Below, piece by piece: positions 1 to 8,923 of a DNA stretch of 64,000 nucleotides. The stretch is from NCBI GenBank assembly GCA_016124935.1, contig WGMS01000007.1, positions 178,472 through 242,471 on the forward strand, read 5' to 3'. The DNA comes from a bacterium. GTDB taxonomy: Bacteria > Cyanobacteriota > Vampirovibrionia > Obscuribacterales > Obscuribacteraceae. Position 1 is the stretch's first letter. Each line of letters opens with the position of its first letter. The notes beneath the pieces were generated by a model. The model was not told the origin of the DNA and made no database searches. It was given only the letters and a program-made list of their open reading frames with translations. Made by a program: the position numbers and the translations under genes.

Positions 1-420
1 GCGACTGGTTAGAGTGGTCTGCGATAAAGAGAATGCGATAAAGAGAAGTTGATAGTTTGTACCGGAAAGGAGAATTTTTCAGGTACGTTGATTTTGATTG
101 ACCAGAATACCTTTTGAAAAGCGAATTGCCTTCAAAATTGTCCAGCCAGGTAAAGCGATTTATTAATTCTGCTTGACACCGTAAATGGTTGCATAGCAAG
201 GGTTTGAAAATGCAAAAATGCCCGAAAGTCCACTTTTACATTTCTTTGTAAATTAAGTCTTTTCGGGGATCTTGAAGGATAGTACCCTGGTCTCCGGCAG
301 ATCCTGTTTTGTAATCTAAGCCGGATTTTTATTCTCGTATCGCGAATCAGTTTGATATTTGCTTTGATTCGATTTGATGAGTTTCTCTTCTCTTCTCTTC
401 TCTTCTCTTCTCTTCTCGCT
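1..420. other. intergenic region with a pentanucleotide repeat
   Basis: I see no convincing gene here. A 14-base unit beginning gcgataaagagaa occurs twice near bases 21-47. A TTGACA hexamer at 173-178 has no good -10 partner. The right end carries the (TTCTC)7 run listed separately. The ORF called at 352-705 is antisense to the end of rlmN and is a shadow. Confidence 0.6.
383..417. repeat. pentanucleotide microsatellite (TTCTC)7
   Basis: Seven perfect copies of TTCTC lie three bases beyond the rlmN stop codon, so on the rlmN strand the transcript would carry (GAGAA)7 straight after the stop. Perfect short tandem repeats of this kind are prone to slippage. It is outside the coding frame, so any effect would be on the mRNA 3' end. 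Confidence 0.9.
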
Positions 421-1491
421 TCAGCTCCGGCCTCTCTGGTAGGCGTTGTGAAGCTGGCCGCAGGCGGCGTCGATATCGGTGCCGCGCTCCAGGCGCAGAG
501 TGACGGTCTTGCCGCTGAGAGAAGCTATCTGTTTGAATTTCTCCTGTCTTTTTCTAGAGGGGCGGCGGTAGAGTGGCTCGCCATCAGGTTTACCCGGGTC
601 GGTGGTCGGGTTGTAGGGAATCAGATTGATGTTGCAATGCAGATCTCGGACCAACTCCGCCAGGTGCTCTGCCTGGTATTCATTGTCCGTTACCCCTTCG
701 AGTAATACATATTCGATGGTGACCCTGCGCCCGGTCAGCTCCCGATATTTTCTGAGGGAGTTCATCAAATCTTTGATAGGGTACTGCTTTGTAATCGGCA
801 CCACTTCTTCTCTTGTTCTGGAATCCGGGGCGTGCAGAGAGAGGGCCAGGGTGACCGGCAACTTCTCTTTGGCCAGGCGTTCTATACCGGGAATAATTCC
901 GGAGGTGGAAACAGTGATATGTCTGGCGCCTATCCCCACCGAATCGATGATCATCCGAATCGACTTGATAACCTCTTCGGTATTGAGTAGAGGCTCTCCC
1001 TGGCCCATGTAAACAATATTCGAGACGCGTTTGCCCGATTCTCGCTGGATAGACATGACCTGGTCGACAATCTCCTGGCTGGTGAGATTGCGCTTGAAGC
1101 CCAGATAGCCGGTGGCGCAGAACGTACAGCCGACAGCACAGCCGACCTGGCTGGAAAGGCAGGCCGACAGGCTCTCTCTATCTTGAAAGGCCATGAGGAC
1201 GGACTCTACCATCTTTCCATCCGGCAATTCGAAGAGATATTTGCGGGTGCCGTCCCGGCTTACTTGCAGATTGGCGGTGGTTAGAAGCGGAATTCGGGCA
1301 TCTTTGGTCAAACGCTCTCTGAGATCTGCCGCCAGGTTGGTCATTTCGGAGAATTCGGCCGCGTTTTTGCTGTAGATCCAGCTATGAATCTGTTTGGCTC
1401 TAAAAGCCGGCAGTCCCAGCTCTTTTACGTATTCGGTCAGTTGATTCAGGTCGAGGCCGGATAGGGCTCTCTTTTCGGTGCTCTGGTCCAT
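421..1491 (-). CDS. rlmN: 23S rRNA (adenine2503-C2)-methyltransferase RlmN
   Basis: Radical SAM enzyme that methylates C2 of A2503 in 23S rRNA and, in many bacteria, A37 of some tRNAs; cytosolic. The 356-residue length is normal. The N-terminal helical domain (about residues 10-90) precedes the radical SAM core, whose CxxxCxxC cluster motif reads CAVGCTFC (C118, C122, C125). The C-terminal DIDAACGQL holds the conserved resolving cysteine near residue 344. It starts at an ATG and is transcribed away from secA, so bases 1492-1737 must hold two divergent promoters; I could not place them. Downstream is only the TTCTC repeat. Confidence 0.96.
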   Translation of the reverse strand: MDQSTEKRALSGLDLNQLTEYVKELGLPAFRAKQIHSWIYSKNAAEFSEMTNLAADLRERLTKDARIPLLTTANLQVSRDGTRKYLFELPDGKMVESVLMAFQDRESLSACLSSQVGCAVGCTFCATGYLGFKRNLTSQEIVDQVMSIQRESGKRVSNIVYMGQGEPLLNTEEVIKSIRMIIDSVGIGARHITVSTSGIIPGIERLAKEKLPVTLALSLHAPDSRTREEVVPITKQYPIKDLMNSLRKYRELTGRRVTIEYVLLEGVTDNEYQAEHLAELVRDLHCNINLIPYNPTTDPGKPDGEPLYRRPSRKRQEKFKQIASLSGKTVTLRLERGTDIDAACGQLHNAYQRGRS

Positions 1492-1737
1492 TGGTGAAGC
1501 TCATACGGGGCAGGTACGGACATAGATTTCTCAAGTTTAATGCAGAATCGGCTGAAGCAAGGCTTTGGAAGCCTTCTCTCGCAGGAATTGTTCATGAAAT
1601 AACGGTTATCTCGACTTTACTGTTAAAATTTGCTGCCTCAATCTGAAAGATTATTTGATAATGCCGGGCTGAGAGCTGATTCCGGGTTAAGATACGTTTT
1701 TGAATGAATATGTTGCCAAGAGGCAGAGGTTTTCTGA

Positions 1738-4700
1738 ATGAGTTGGGATGAAAAAGGTCGCGAATGGTTAAAAGGTCTCTTCGGAGATACCAACGAAAGA
1801 CGGGTCAAAGACCTGCAACCTTATGTAGTCAAAACCGCCTCGTTCGAAGACGCGATCAAGAAGCTCTCCGATGACGAACTCAAGGCCAAAACCGCCGAGT
1901 TCAAAGAGCGCATAGAAAATGCCCTCAAGGACGTGCCTGATCTGAAGCTCATTCCGGATGACGCCCCCAAGATGCCCGGTCGTTTCCGTACTCAGAAAGA
2001 CAAAGTGCTGGCTGGTGTGCTCGATGAGATTCTGCCGGAAGCCTTTGCCGTGGTTCGGGAGACCGGGGTCAGAACCCTGGGAATGCGTCACTATGACGTC
2101 CAGATTATGGGTGGGGCAGCGCTTCACTTCAACAAGATTGCCGAGATGAGAACCGGTGAGGGTAAAACCCTGGTGGCTACTCTGCCGGTTTATCTAAATG
2201 CCCTGGCCGGCCGCGGAGTGCATATCGTCACCGTCAACGACTACCTGGCTCGGCGGGACTCGGAATGGATGAGCGCCATCTATAACTTTCTGAACATGTC
2301 CGTCGGTCTGGTTTATTCTCACCAGCCGGATCATGAAAAATATCAAGCCTATCGTCAGGACATCACCTATGGTACCAACCATGAGTTCGGATTCGATTAT
2401 CTGCGCGATAACATGAGAATCAATATCGATGAGTTGGTTCAGCGTCCTTACTATTTCTCCATCGTCGACGAGGTCGACAACATCCTCATCGATGAAGCCA
2501 GAACTCCTTTGATCATATCCGGCGCTCCGGCGGAGTCGTATCAGGAAGTATACCAGCGCATGGCTCAGATAGTGCCGATGCTGGAAAAGGGCAAAGACAA
2601 AGAAGACGAGGATTGTGATTACTGGGTCGATGAAAAACAAAGAAATGTTCTTGTCACCGAGCGTGGTGTCATCAATTCCGAGAAGTTGCTCGGGGTAAGC
2701 GACCTCTTCGACATGCACTTCAACTTCCATCACCACCTTGTGCAAGCGCTCAGAGCCAAAGAGCTTTATCGCAATGATCAAGAATATGTGATCAAACCCA
2801 ATGAGGAAGGCGTTCCCGAGGTCGTTATCGTAGACGAATTCACCGGACGGATGATGCAGGGCAGACGCTGGAGCGAAGGACTGCACCAGGCTGTCGAAGC
2901 CAAAGAAGGAGTCCCGATTCAAGAAGAGACCATGACCTTCGCCTCCATCACCTATCAGAACCTTTTCCGGCTCTATCCTAAACTTGCCGGTATGACAGGT
3001 ACCGCCATGACCGAAGCGGCCGAGTTCAACAAGATCTATAACCTCGATGTGGTGGCAATTCCCACCAACAAATCTTCGGTGCGGGTGGATTATCCTGACG
3101 TTATCTATAAAACCGAACGGCAGAAGTATTATTCGGTGGTAGAAGAGATTGTCGAGATGCACCAGCTCGGCAGACCTGTGCTGGTTGGTACTGTCAGTAT
3201 CGAGAAGTCCGAGTTGATTTCGGAATTGCTCACCAAGCCGCAGAAGATGAACGAATATCTTGTCCGCAAGATAGGCGACGTCGCTAACTACATTAAGAAG
3301 AAGAATCTATCCGGCAGCACTATCGACGCGCTCAAGAAGATCCTGGAGCGTCCCGGTGCCATCGACCAGGAAAAGCTCACTGAAATAATTCAATCTATAG
3401 AAAGCGAGTTCGGCAAGAAGCATGAAGAGTTGATAGAGCGGCTCTATTCCATCGATATGACTCACAAAGTGGTTGCCGAGATTCGCAAAGGTATTCCTCA
3501 TAACGTTCTCAACGCCAAGCACCACGAAAGAGAGGCTCATTTCGTCGCTCAGGCCGGTCAGAAGGGTGCGGTCACCGTCGCCACCAACATGGCTGGTCGG
3601 GGTACCGACATCCTGCTCGGTGGTAACGCCGAGTTTCTTGCCATGGAGAAGCTGGCCAGAGACGGTGTCGACACCGAAGCCGAAGACTATCAAGAAAAAC
3701 TCGCCGCCGAGACCAAGAAGTTCAAGGCGCAGACCGACAAAGAGCATGATGAGGTCGTGAAGCTAGGCGGGTTGCATATCATCGGTACCGAGCGACACGA
3801 ATCAAGAAGAATCGACAATCAGCTCCGAGGTCGCGCAGGTCGTCAGGGAGACCCAGGCTCTGCCCGGTTCTTCCTCTCTCTGGAAGATACTCTGATGCGG
3901 ATCTTCGGTGGAGACAAGATTGCCGGCTTGATGAATATGATAGGCGCCGACGAAGAGATGCCTATCGAGCACAAGATGGTCTCCAACTCTATTCAGAACG
4001 CTCAGAAGAAAGTGGAAGCGCATCACTTCGATATCAGAAAGCACGTTCTTCAATATGACGATGTGCTCAATACCCAGCGGGAAGTCATCTATCGAGAGAG
4101 AAAAGAGATTCTCCAGAAAGAGAGCCTGCGGGACAATATCCTGGACATGATCGAAGAGCACGTCCAGCTGGTGTTGGCCGCTTATGTAAATCCGGAAGAT
4201 CCGCCTGAAGTCTGGGAAGAGAAGGGAATTCCTGAAACCCTCGCTTTCCTCGAAAATGATATTCCTTTATTGAACGATGTCGATGTGGCGCCCCTGGCTA
4301 ATCTCTCTTATGAGGATTTGCGCGAGGAGCTCACTGCAAAAGCCAAACTGGCCTATGAAGCCAGAGAAAAAGAGCTTGGCGAAGAGAATATGCGTGAGCT
4401 AGAGCGTCAGGTGTTGCTGCGTACCATCGACACCAAGTGGGTTGATTACCTCCACAATATCGATCTTTTGAGAGATGGGGTCAACTTAAGAAGTTATGGT
4501 CAGAGGGATCCGTTGCAAGAGTACAAGCGGGAAGCTTTCGACATGTTCAACATGCTTTTGCGCAGCATTCAGCAGGAGTCGATTCAGCTCATATTCAGAG
4601 CGCAGTTGCAGTCTCAGGAACCGGAGCTGCCCCAGGAGCTGATTGATGCTTTGATGGCTACCGGTCTTAGCATCAGCGATGGTGAAATGTCCGAAGAAGA

Positions 4701-5088
4701 AATGGCAGAGTTTATTCGAAACTTCGGCCAGGGCGGTATTCCTATCGACCTTGATGCTCTCAGAAAAGAGAAAAGCCCGGAAGAGATCAAAGAGTTTCTT
4801 GCTGAATTAGGATTGCCCGATATAGACCTCGACGATCTAGAAGCCGATTTGAAGAGATTGGCCGATAGTGAAGAGGACGAGGGTGAAGACGATAGCGAAG
4901 AAGATGACGATGAGCCCGAAGCCACCGCCGGTGTCAAAAAAAAAGTTGACCCGGATCTCTTGAGTGATCTGGGTAACATCGAGAGCATCAAAGCGGAATA
5001 TGCCACCGAAAATGGTGAGGACCCATCAGCAAAAGGTAAAAACAAAGGCAAGAAGAAGGGCTCTAAAAAGTCCAGGGCTGTGAAGTAG
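1738..5088 (+). CDS. secA: preprotein translocase ATPase SecA, with an extra insertion
   Basis: Motor ATPase that drives unfolded preproteins through SecYEG. Walker A is in MRTGEGKTLVATLPVYLNAL, the DEAD-type Walker B is DEVD, and MTGTAMTEAAEF and NMAGRGTDILLGG are SecA signatures. At 1116 residues it is longer than usual (about 840-930). Two differences are visible. About 84 residues (roughly 500-583) are inserted in the second nucleotide-binding fold between SIEKSELISELL and KGIPHNVLNAKHH, which are nearly adjacent in ordinary SecA. The C-terminus is an acidic stretch followed by a Lys-rich tail instead of the CxCxnCH zinc motif. tsaB begins 8 bases downstream and rimI overlaps tsaB, so the three are probably cotranscribed. 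Confidence 0.97.
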   Translation: MSWDEKGREWLKGLFGDTNERRVKDLQPYVVKTASFEDAIKKLSDDELKAKTAEFKERIENALKDVPDLKLIPDDAPKMPGRFRTQKDKVLAGVLDEILPEAFAVVRETGVRTLGMRHYDVQIMGGAALHFNKIAEMRTGEGKTLVATLPVYLNALAGRGVHIVTVNDYLARRDSEWMSAIYNFLNMSVGLVYSHQPDHEKYQAYRQDITYGTNHEFGFDYLRDNMRINIDELVQRPYYFSIVDEVDNILIDEARTPLIISGAPAESYQEVYQRMAQIVPMLEKGKDKEDEDCDYWVDEKQRNVLVTERGVINSEKLLGVSDLFDMHFNFHHHLVQALRAKELYRNDQEYVIKPNEEGVPEVVIVDEFTGRMMQGRRWSEGLHQAVEAKEGVPIQEETMTFASITYQNLFRLYPKLAGMTGTAMTEAAEFNKIYNLDVVAIPTNKSSVRVDYPDVIYKTERQKYYSVVEEIVEMHQLGRPVLVGTVSIEKSELISELLTKPQKMNEYLVRKIGDVANYIKKKNLSGSTIDALKKILERPGAIDQEKLTEIIQSIESEFGKKHEELIERLYSIDMTHKVVAEIRKGIPHNVLNAKHHEREAHFVAQAGQKGAVTVATNMAGRGTDILLGGNAEFLAMEKLARDGVDTEAEDYQEKLAAETKKFKAQTDKEHDEVVKLGGLHIIGTERHESRRIDNQLRGRAGRQGDPGSARFFLSLEDTLMRIFGGDKIAGLMNMIGADEEMPIEHKMVSNSIQNAQKKVEAHHFDIRKHVLQYDDVLNTQREVIYRERKEILQKESLRDNILDMIEEHVQLVLAAYVNPEDPPEVWEEKGIPETLAFLENDIPLLNDVDVAPLANLSYEDLREELTAKAKLAYEAREKELGEENMRELERQVLLRTIDTKWVDYLHNIDLLRDGVNLRSYGQRDPLQEYKREAFDMFNMLLRSIQQESIQLIFRAQLQSQEPELPQELIDALMATGLSISDGEMSEEEMAEFIRNFGQGGIPIDLDALRKEKSPEEIKEFLAELGLPDIDLDDLEADLKRLADSEEDEGEDDSEEDDDEPEATAGVKKKVDPDLLSDLGNIESIKAEYATENGEDPSAKGKNKGKKKGSKKSRAVK

Positions 5089-5096
5089 AACTCACT

Positions 5097-5858
5097 ATGG
5101 AATCGGCGGCAGCGAAGCTAAGAATGGTTTCGTTCGACACCAGCGGCAGGGCGCTTTCGCTTGCCCTGATGGAAGACGGAGTCTTAGTAGATTCGATATT
5201 AATAGAGCCGCAAGGCGCCGATCGCCAGGAGGCGGTGAGCGCGCTCATTCCATCCATAGATAAGATGCTTGCGAAGAACAATTGGGAAAAGTCGGATATC
5301 GAATATCTGGTGGTCGGTATCGGACCGGGAAGCTTTACCGGAGTGCGAATAGCGGTAGTTACCGCTCGTACCCTGGCCCAGGCTCTCTCTCTTCCTCTTC
5401 TAGGCGTGGATCGGTTTGCCGCTCTGAATTTGCATCATCAACGTCTTGGTAAGAGTGATGAGGAACGGATGATTCTTCTGGATGGCGGAAGGAATTTTGT
5501 TTTTGCCGCCGCATTCGATTCCTCCGGTGTCGAGCTTCTTTCGCCAGCGATGTTTCGTCTCGAGGAGATCGAGACTGTTCTCTCCAGCCAGAGCTTGCGG
5601 TCTTGCCGTATTTTTGTAGAGGTCAAATCCGATTCGGATAGATTTCTCGAAAGCCTTGCTAGTCAGAGCGATAAAGAACTAGAACCATTCTCGGTGATCG
5701 AAGACATCGCTCCGCTTCAGGCTGAGATCGCCAGACAACGAATAATTTCTTGTAATTTTAAAAGCGATAAATTCGCTTTCGAAGGGGTAAAACCGTTATA
5801 CTTACGCGGTGCGTCGATCACGTTGAAGGGCAATGCAAGTAGAGCTTCGTCCAATTGA
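5097..5858 (+). CDS. tsaB: tRNA threonylcarbamoyladenosine biosynthesis protein TsaB
   Basis: Partner of TsaD and TsaE in making t6A at position 37 of ANN-decoding tRNAs; a non-catalytic ASKHA-fold protein. Family signatures are the N-terminal SFDTSGRALSLAL and the GIGPGSFTGVRIAV loop near residue 80. Length 253 is normal. The start is uncertain: the track ATG at 5097 adds nine residues before an in-frame ATG at 5124 (MVSFDTSG) that matches the usual TsaB N-terminus better; neither has a strong Shine-Dalgarno sequence. It lies 8 bases after secA and overlaps rimI by 26 bases, the common tsaB-rimI pairing. Confidence 0.93.
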   Translation: MESAAAKLRMVSFDTSGRALSLALMEDGVLVDSILIEPQGADRQEAVSALIPSIDKMLAKNNWEKSDIEYLVVGIGPGSFTGVRIAVVTARTLAQALSLPLLGVDRFAALNLHHQRLGKSDEERMILLDGGRNFVFAAAFDSSGVELLSPAMFRLEEIETVLSSQSLRSCRIFVEVKSDSDRFLESLASQSDKELEPFSVIEDIAPLQAEIARQRIISCNFKSDKFAFEGVKPLYLRGASITLKGNASRASSN

Positions 5859-6444
5859 AGTGAGAGCCCTGGAGCTCAGCGACCTGGACTCGATCATGGT
5901 GATCGAGCCGAGGGCCTACGGCAGCCATCACTGGTCCCGCCAGTCTTTTATCAGTGAACTCACTAATCCCAGCGGTCATTATCTGGGAGCTGTTTGCGCC
6001 GGGGATTCGTCCCTGCTTGGCTATACCGGGTACTGGTTGATTGGTGACGAAGCCCATATCACTACCCTGGCGGTACATCCGGACTTTCGTCGCGAGCGGG
6101 TGGGCGAGCGTCTTTTAGTCGCCAATGTTCTCGATGCCAGAGCCAACGGTGCTCTCTGGTTGACGCTGGAAGTACGGGTCTCTAACGAGGCTGCCCAGGG
6201 ACTCTATTTCAAATACGGATTTAGAAACTTAGGGGTGCGCCGTCGCTACTATCAGGATAACTCGGAAGATGCCCTGGTGTTGTGGACCGATAGAATCACC
6301 GATGTTGCCTTCGCCGAACAGTTTGCCGACAAGGCGGCCGCCATGGGTGACTATTCTAAGAAGGCGATTTTGAAAGAGTTGCTTGCTGATAAGCATCAAT
6401 ATACGGACAATGAGTGCGATTTCAGTAAGCTTGCCAGTGCTTGA
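5833..6444 (+). CDS. rimI: ribosomal protein S18-alanine N-acetyltransferase RimI-like
   Basis: GNAT-fold acetyltransferase that uses acetyl-CoA, expected to acetylate the N-terminal alanine of S18. The acetyl-CoA loop region ITTLAVHPDFRRERVGERLL is typical of RimI (R/QxxGxG/A class), followed by LTLEVRVSNEAAQGLYFKYGF, the usual RimI C-terminal signature. At 203 residues it has an extra tail of roughly 45 residues of unknown role beyond the usual 150-160. Its start lies inside tsaB (26-base overlap), consistent with translational coupling. Specificity for S18 is inferred from the tsaB neighbour. Confidence 0.85.
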   Translation: MQVELRPIEVRALELSDLDSIMVIEPRAYGSHHWSRQSFISELTNPSGHYLGAVCAGDSSLLGYTGYWLIGDEAHITTLAVHPDFRRERVGERLLVANVLDARANGALWLTLEVRVSNEAAQGLYFKYGFRNLGVRRRYYQDNSEDALVLWTDRITDVAFAEQFADKAAAMGDYSKKAILKELLADKHQYTDNECDFSKLASA

Positions 6445-6448
6445 TCAT

Positions 6449-6474
6449 AGGCGCTTGGAGCTGAGCCTTCTTTT
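6449..6474 (+). terminator. possible intrinsic terminator of secA-tsaB-rimI
   Basis: Seven bases after the rimI stop, AGGC-GCT can pair with AGC-(TGA)-GCCT, followed by TCTTTTAG. The stem has a three-base bulge, so this is a moderate candidate. Confidence 0.4.
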
Positions 6475-6566
6475 AGTTTCGAAAAAATTGAATTAATTGC
6501 AGGTAATTCTTCCTTCATTTCCGGTGCGTTTTGGACTAAAAGGAATCATAATTTGAAGATCCGCAT

Positions 6567-7415
6567 GTGGGGGTGAACAGGTCGTTGCATCTTGTAGAAG
6601 AAAGGCGATTGAGGCGTAAAAAACGAAAGTCGCTGGTGGGACGTACTGTGCTTGTGGGTTGTAGCTTTGTGCTGCTTTTCTGCATGGCGTTCACCGTATT
6701 TCAGTTTCCTATCGCACTGCCCCTGAATCTATCCAATTTTTTCCAGGCCACGGCAGTAGAATTTGTGGCCAGTCTTCCCTACACATGGCAGACAAAAGTA
6801 TCCGAGTATTTCCCTGCTCTTCTTTCGAAACCTCTACCTTACGAAGTATCTAACTATACGATGATGGGTCCTGTGGCCATTGCGCTGGGCTATGTTCTCG
6901 GTCCGGTGCTGGTTCTCTATGCCATCGGCGCCTTTCTTCTTCTCGGGCTTGTCGGACCGCTATTTCATATTTATCCTTTCGCCGACGGCGGTGGCACAGC
7001 GTACTACCTTCAGCCCGGTTTCGGTTATCTAATCGGATTGCTGGCGGCGGGCTGGGTGGCAGGCAGAATCACCCTGAACAAGCGCACTTCTCTTTCTCAG
7101 GCAACCGGTATTCTTGCCGGACTGGTTTGCTTGCATGGTATCGGCGCGCTCTATCTATTCGGCACTTATCTGTATTTTTATCTCACCGAGGGCTCCAAGA
7201 CTTACTTAGAATGGCAGCCCTGGATATTTCAATACATTAGAAATCTAACTTGGTATTCGCTACCTTATGATGTTATCTTTGCCTTTCTGCTTGTCGGGCT
7301 TGCCTTTCCACTTCGCTGGTTGGTGAAGACCCTGACTGTTCCTTACGACTCTCCTAATAAAGGACGGAGAGGCGGTTATGAAACGAGAATAGTCGAGGAA
7401 GTCGGCGCGAATTAA
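6567..7415 (+). CDS. BioY-family biotin transporter-like membrane protein
   Basis: Polytopic membrane protein of 282 residues resembling BioY, the substrate-binding (S) component of biotin ECF transporters. After a basic N-terminus (EERRLRRKKRKS) there are about six hydrophobic segments. The best family mark is GGGTAYYLQPGFGYLIG followed by AGWVAGRI, close to the BioY glycine-rich loop and GYLxGF motif. The track start is a GTG at 6567; an in-frame GTG at 6573 is an alternative and no clear Shine-Dalgarno decides. birA, the enzyme that uses biotin, is elsewhere in this window. Other S-component substrates are possible. Confidence 0.62.
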   Translation: MGVNRSLHLVEERRLRRKKRKSLVGRTVLVGCSFVLLFCMAFTVFQFPIALPLNLSNFFQATAVEFVASLPYTWQTKVSEYFPALLSKPLPYEVSNYTMMGPVAIALGYVLGPVLVLYAIGAFLLLGLVGPLFHIYPFADGGGTAYYLQPGFGYLIGLLAAGWVAGRITLNKRTSLSQATGILAGLVCLHGIGALYLFGTYLYFYLTEGSKTYLEWQPWIFQYIRNLTWYSLPYDVIFAFLLVGLAFPLRWLVKTLTVPYDSPNKGRRGGYETRIVEEVGAN

Positions 7416-7438
7416 AAGTTTGAGGTAATCGTTCGGTC

Positions 7439-8407
7439 ATGGATGTGAACAAAAAAGCGTTTTTATCCGCCCTGGGCGTGGGAGCCGGAGTCGGTGCCGC
7501 CGCCTATCTGCTTGCCAGAAGAGAAGCCTACAATTTCAGAATCGACTTCCTGACCATCGACAAAACTCGTGATGCCCAGGCTGTTTTGCCTACCGGTCTC
7601 ACCCGTCGCAAGACTCTGAAGATTCTGCATATCTCAGATCTGCATCTGGCCGGTCACGAAGTGAAGAAAAAAATCTCTTTTTTAGATTACATCACCAGTC
7701 AGGAATATGACCTCATTTTTCTTACCGGCGATATCTTCGAACACGACGAAGCAGTTAAGTACGCACCGCATCTGATTGCTCGCCGTCCGCGCCTGGGCGC
7801 CTATGCCGTCCTCGGCAATCATGATTATTATCGCTACAATATGACCAACAAGATTCTCGGTCGTATCTACAAGCCGCTTAGAAATCCTAAGGACCATGCC
7901 CGGGACGAAGGTCCGCTAGTGGATGCTCTGGAGCATGTCGGCTATCGGGTGCTGCGCAACCAGGTCGAACACCTTGAAGGAGAGTCGCTTTCCATTGTCG
8001 GAGTCGACTTTCCCGGAATAGAGCCGGAGCGACTTTCCGACCTCAGCGCCACCATTCCCTACGGCAATCTCAAGCTGGCGCTGCTGCATATGCCTGTGGC
8101 CCTGGATATGTATGTCAAAAACGAGATCGATGTGGTCTTCGGTGGTCACACCCATGGCGGCCAGGTGCGCATTCCTGGAATAGGAGCCCTGATAACAGAT
8201 TCGGAGCTAGCACGAGAACATGCCAGCGGTCTTTTCAAGCGAGAGAAGACGCACTTTCACATCTCCCAGGGGTTGGGTTCGGATCCCAAAACCAACTTTC
8301 GAGTTTTCTGTCCGCCCCATGCCACCGTCTTAGAGATAGAGTATGAGCCGGTCTATGCCACGGCAAACTTTGCCGCCCCGGCAGAGAAGGTAGGAATTAC
8401 AAACTAG
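7439..8407 (+). CDS. YkuE-like calcineurin-type metallophosphoesterase
   Basis: Binuclear-metal phosphoesterase with all family motifs in order: SDLHL, LTGDIF, LGNHDYY and GGHTHGGQ. The N-terminus has one hydrophobic segment (FLSALGVGAGVGAAAYLLA), so it is probably anchored to the inner membrane with the catalytic domain outside, as in YkuE/YaeI-type enzymes. Members of this group act on phospholipid-like or phosphodiester substrates, but the substrate here is not evident. GAGGT lies 12 bases before the ATG. It follows the BioY-like gene by 23 bases, probably on the same transcript. Confidence 0.88.
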   Translation: MDVNKKAFLSALGVGAGVGAAAYLLARREAYNFRIDFLTIDKTRDAQAVLPTGLTRRKTLKILHISDLHLAGHEVKKKISFLDYITSQEYDLIFLTGDIFEHDEAVKYAPHLIARRPRLGAYAVLGNHDYYRYNMTNKILGRIYKPLRNPKDHARDEGPLVDALEHVGYRVLRNQVEHLEGESLSIVGVDFPGIEPERLSDLSATIPYGNLKLALLHMPVALDMYVKNEIDVVFGGHTHGGQVRIPGIGALITDSELAREHASGLFKREKTHFHISQGLGSDPKTNFRVFCPPHATVLEIEYEPVYATANFAAPAEKVGITN

Positions 8408-8421
8408 CTAACGCAACAAGA

Positions 8422-8910
8422 TCAGAAAGGCAGATGGGCCTTCATGATCTTATGAAGCGAAGCGCTTGGATCTCTTTCCAGTTTCAATTTTACCGACTGG
8501 CCGCCTGAAGTCAGGACAGCGTCTATCTTGCCGTCTTTGTAGACACCGTCAACTTGCACCACCACAGTCTTGTGGGACTTCTCCTTTTTGGCAGAGGTGA
8601 AAACCAGATGAATCTGATCGTCTCTGGTATTGTCGCTGTTATTCAGAACGAGCATCTCTCCGCCGGCAAGGCTGAGGTCGCCCTCTATGCTGGCCGGCTT
8701 GCGGACCAGGGAGAGGACCACCGGGCTACGAAAAGAGCCTTGATTGACCGAATAGACCCCGGAGATATCCGAAAAAATCCACTGGCAGCCGAAGATGGTC
8801 AGGAAAATAACACCCAGGCATAAAAGCATGTTCAGATACAGTCGCCGGGAAGCGGAGCTTCTGTCATCTTCACCATTATCGTAGTCTCTTGGATCTCGGT
8901 AGGAGCGCAT
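8422..8910 (-). CDS. unknown membrane-anchored protein
   Basis: A 162-residue protein I do not recognise. A charged N-terminus (many Arg and Asp) is followed by one membrane segment, LYLNMLLCLGVIFLTIFGC, and then about 115 residues of polar, beta-rich sequence. The shape suggests an inner-membrane anchor with a small extracytoplasmic domain. Its start is 13 bases downstream of the stop of the matrixin-type protease gene, so the two probably form one unit. Confidence 0.72.
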   Translation of the reverse strand: MRSYRDPRDYDNGEDDRSSASRRLYLNMLLCLGVIFLTIFGCQWIFSDISGVYSVNQGSFRSPVVLSLVRKPASIEGDLSLAGGEMLVLNNSDNTRDDQIHLVFTSAKKEKSHKTVVVQVDGVYKDGKIDAVLTSGGQSVKLKLERDPSASLHKIMKAHLPF

Positions 8911-8923
8911 TAGAATAGTGGAA

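Noticed and set aside
2194-3162. 322-residue ORF antisense to secA
   Set aside because: A shadow of secA: its composition follows the codon pattern of the real gene on the other strand.
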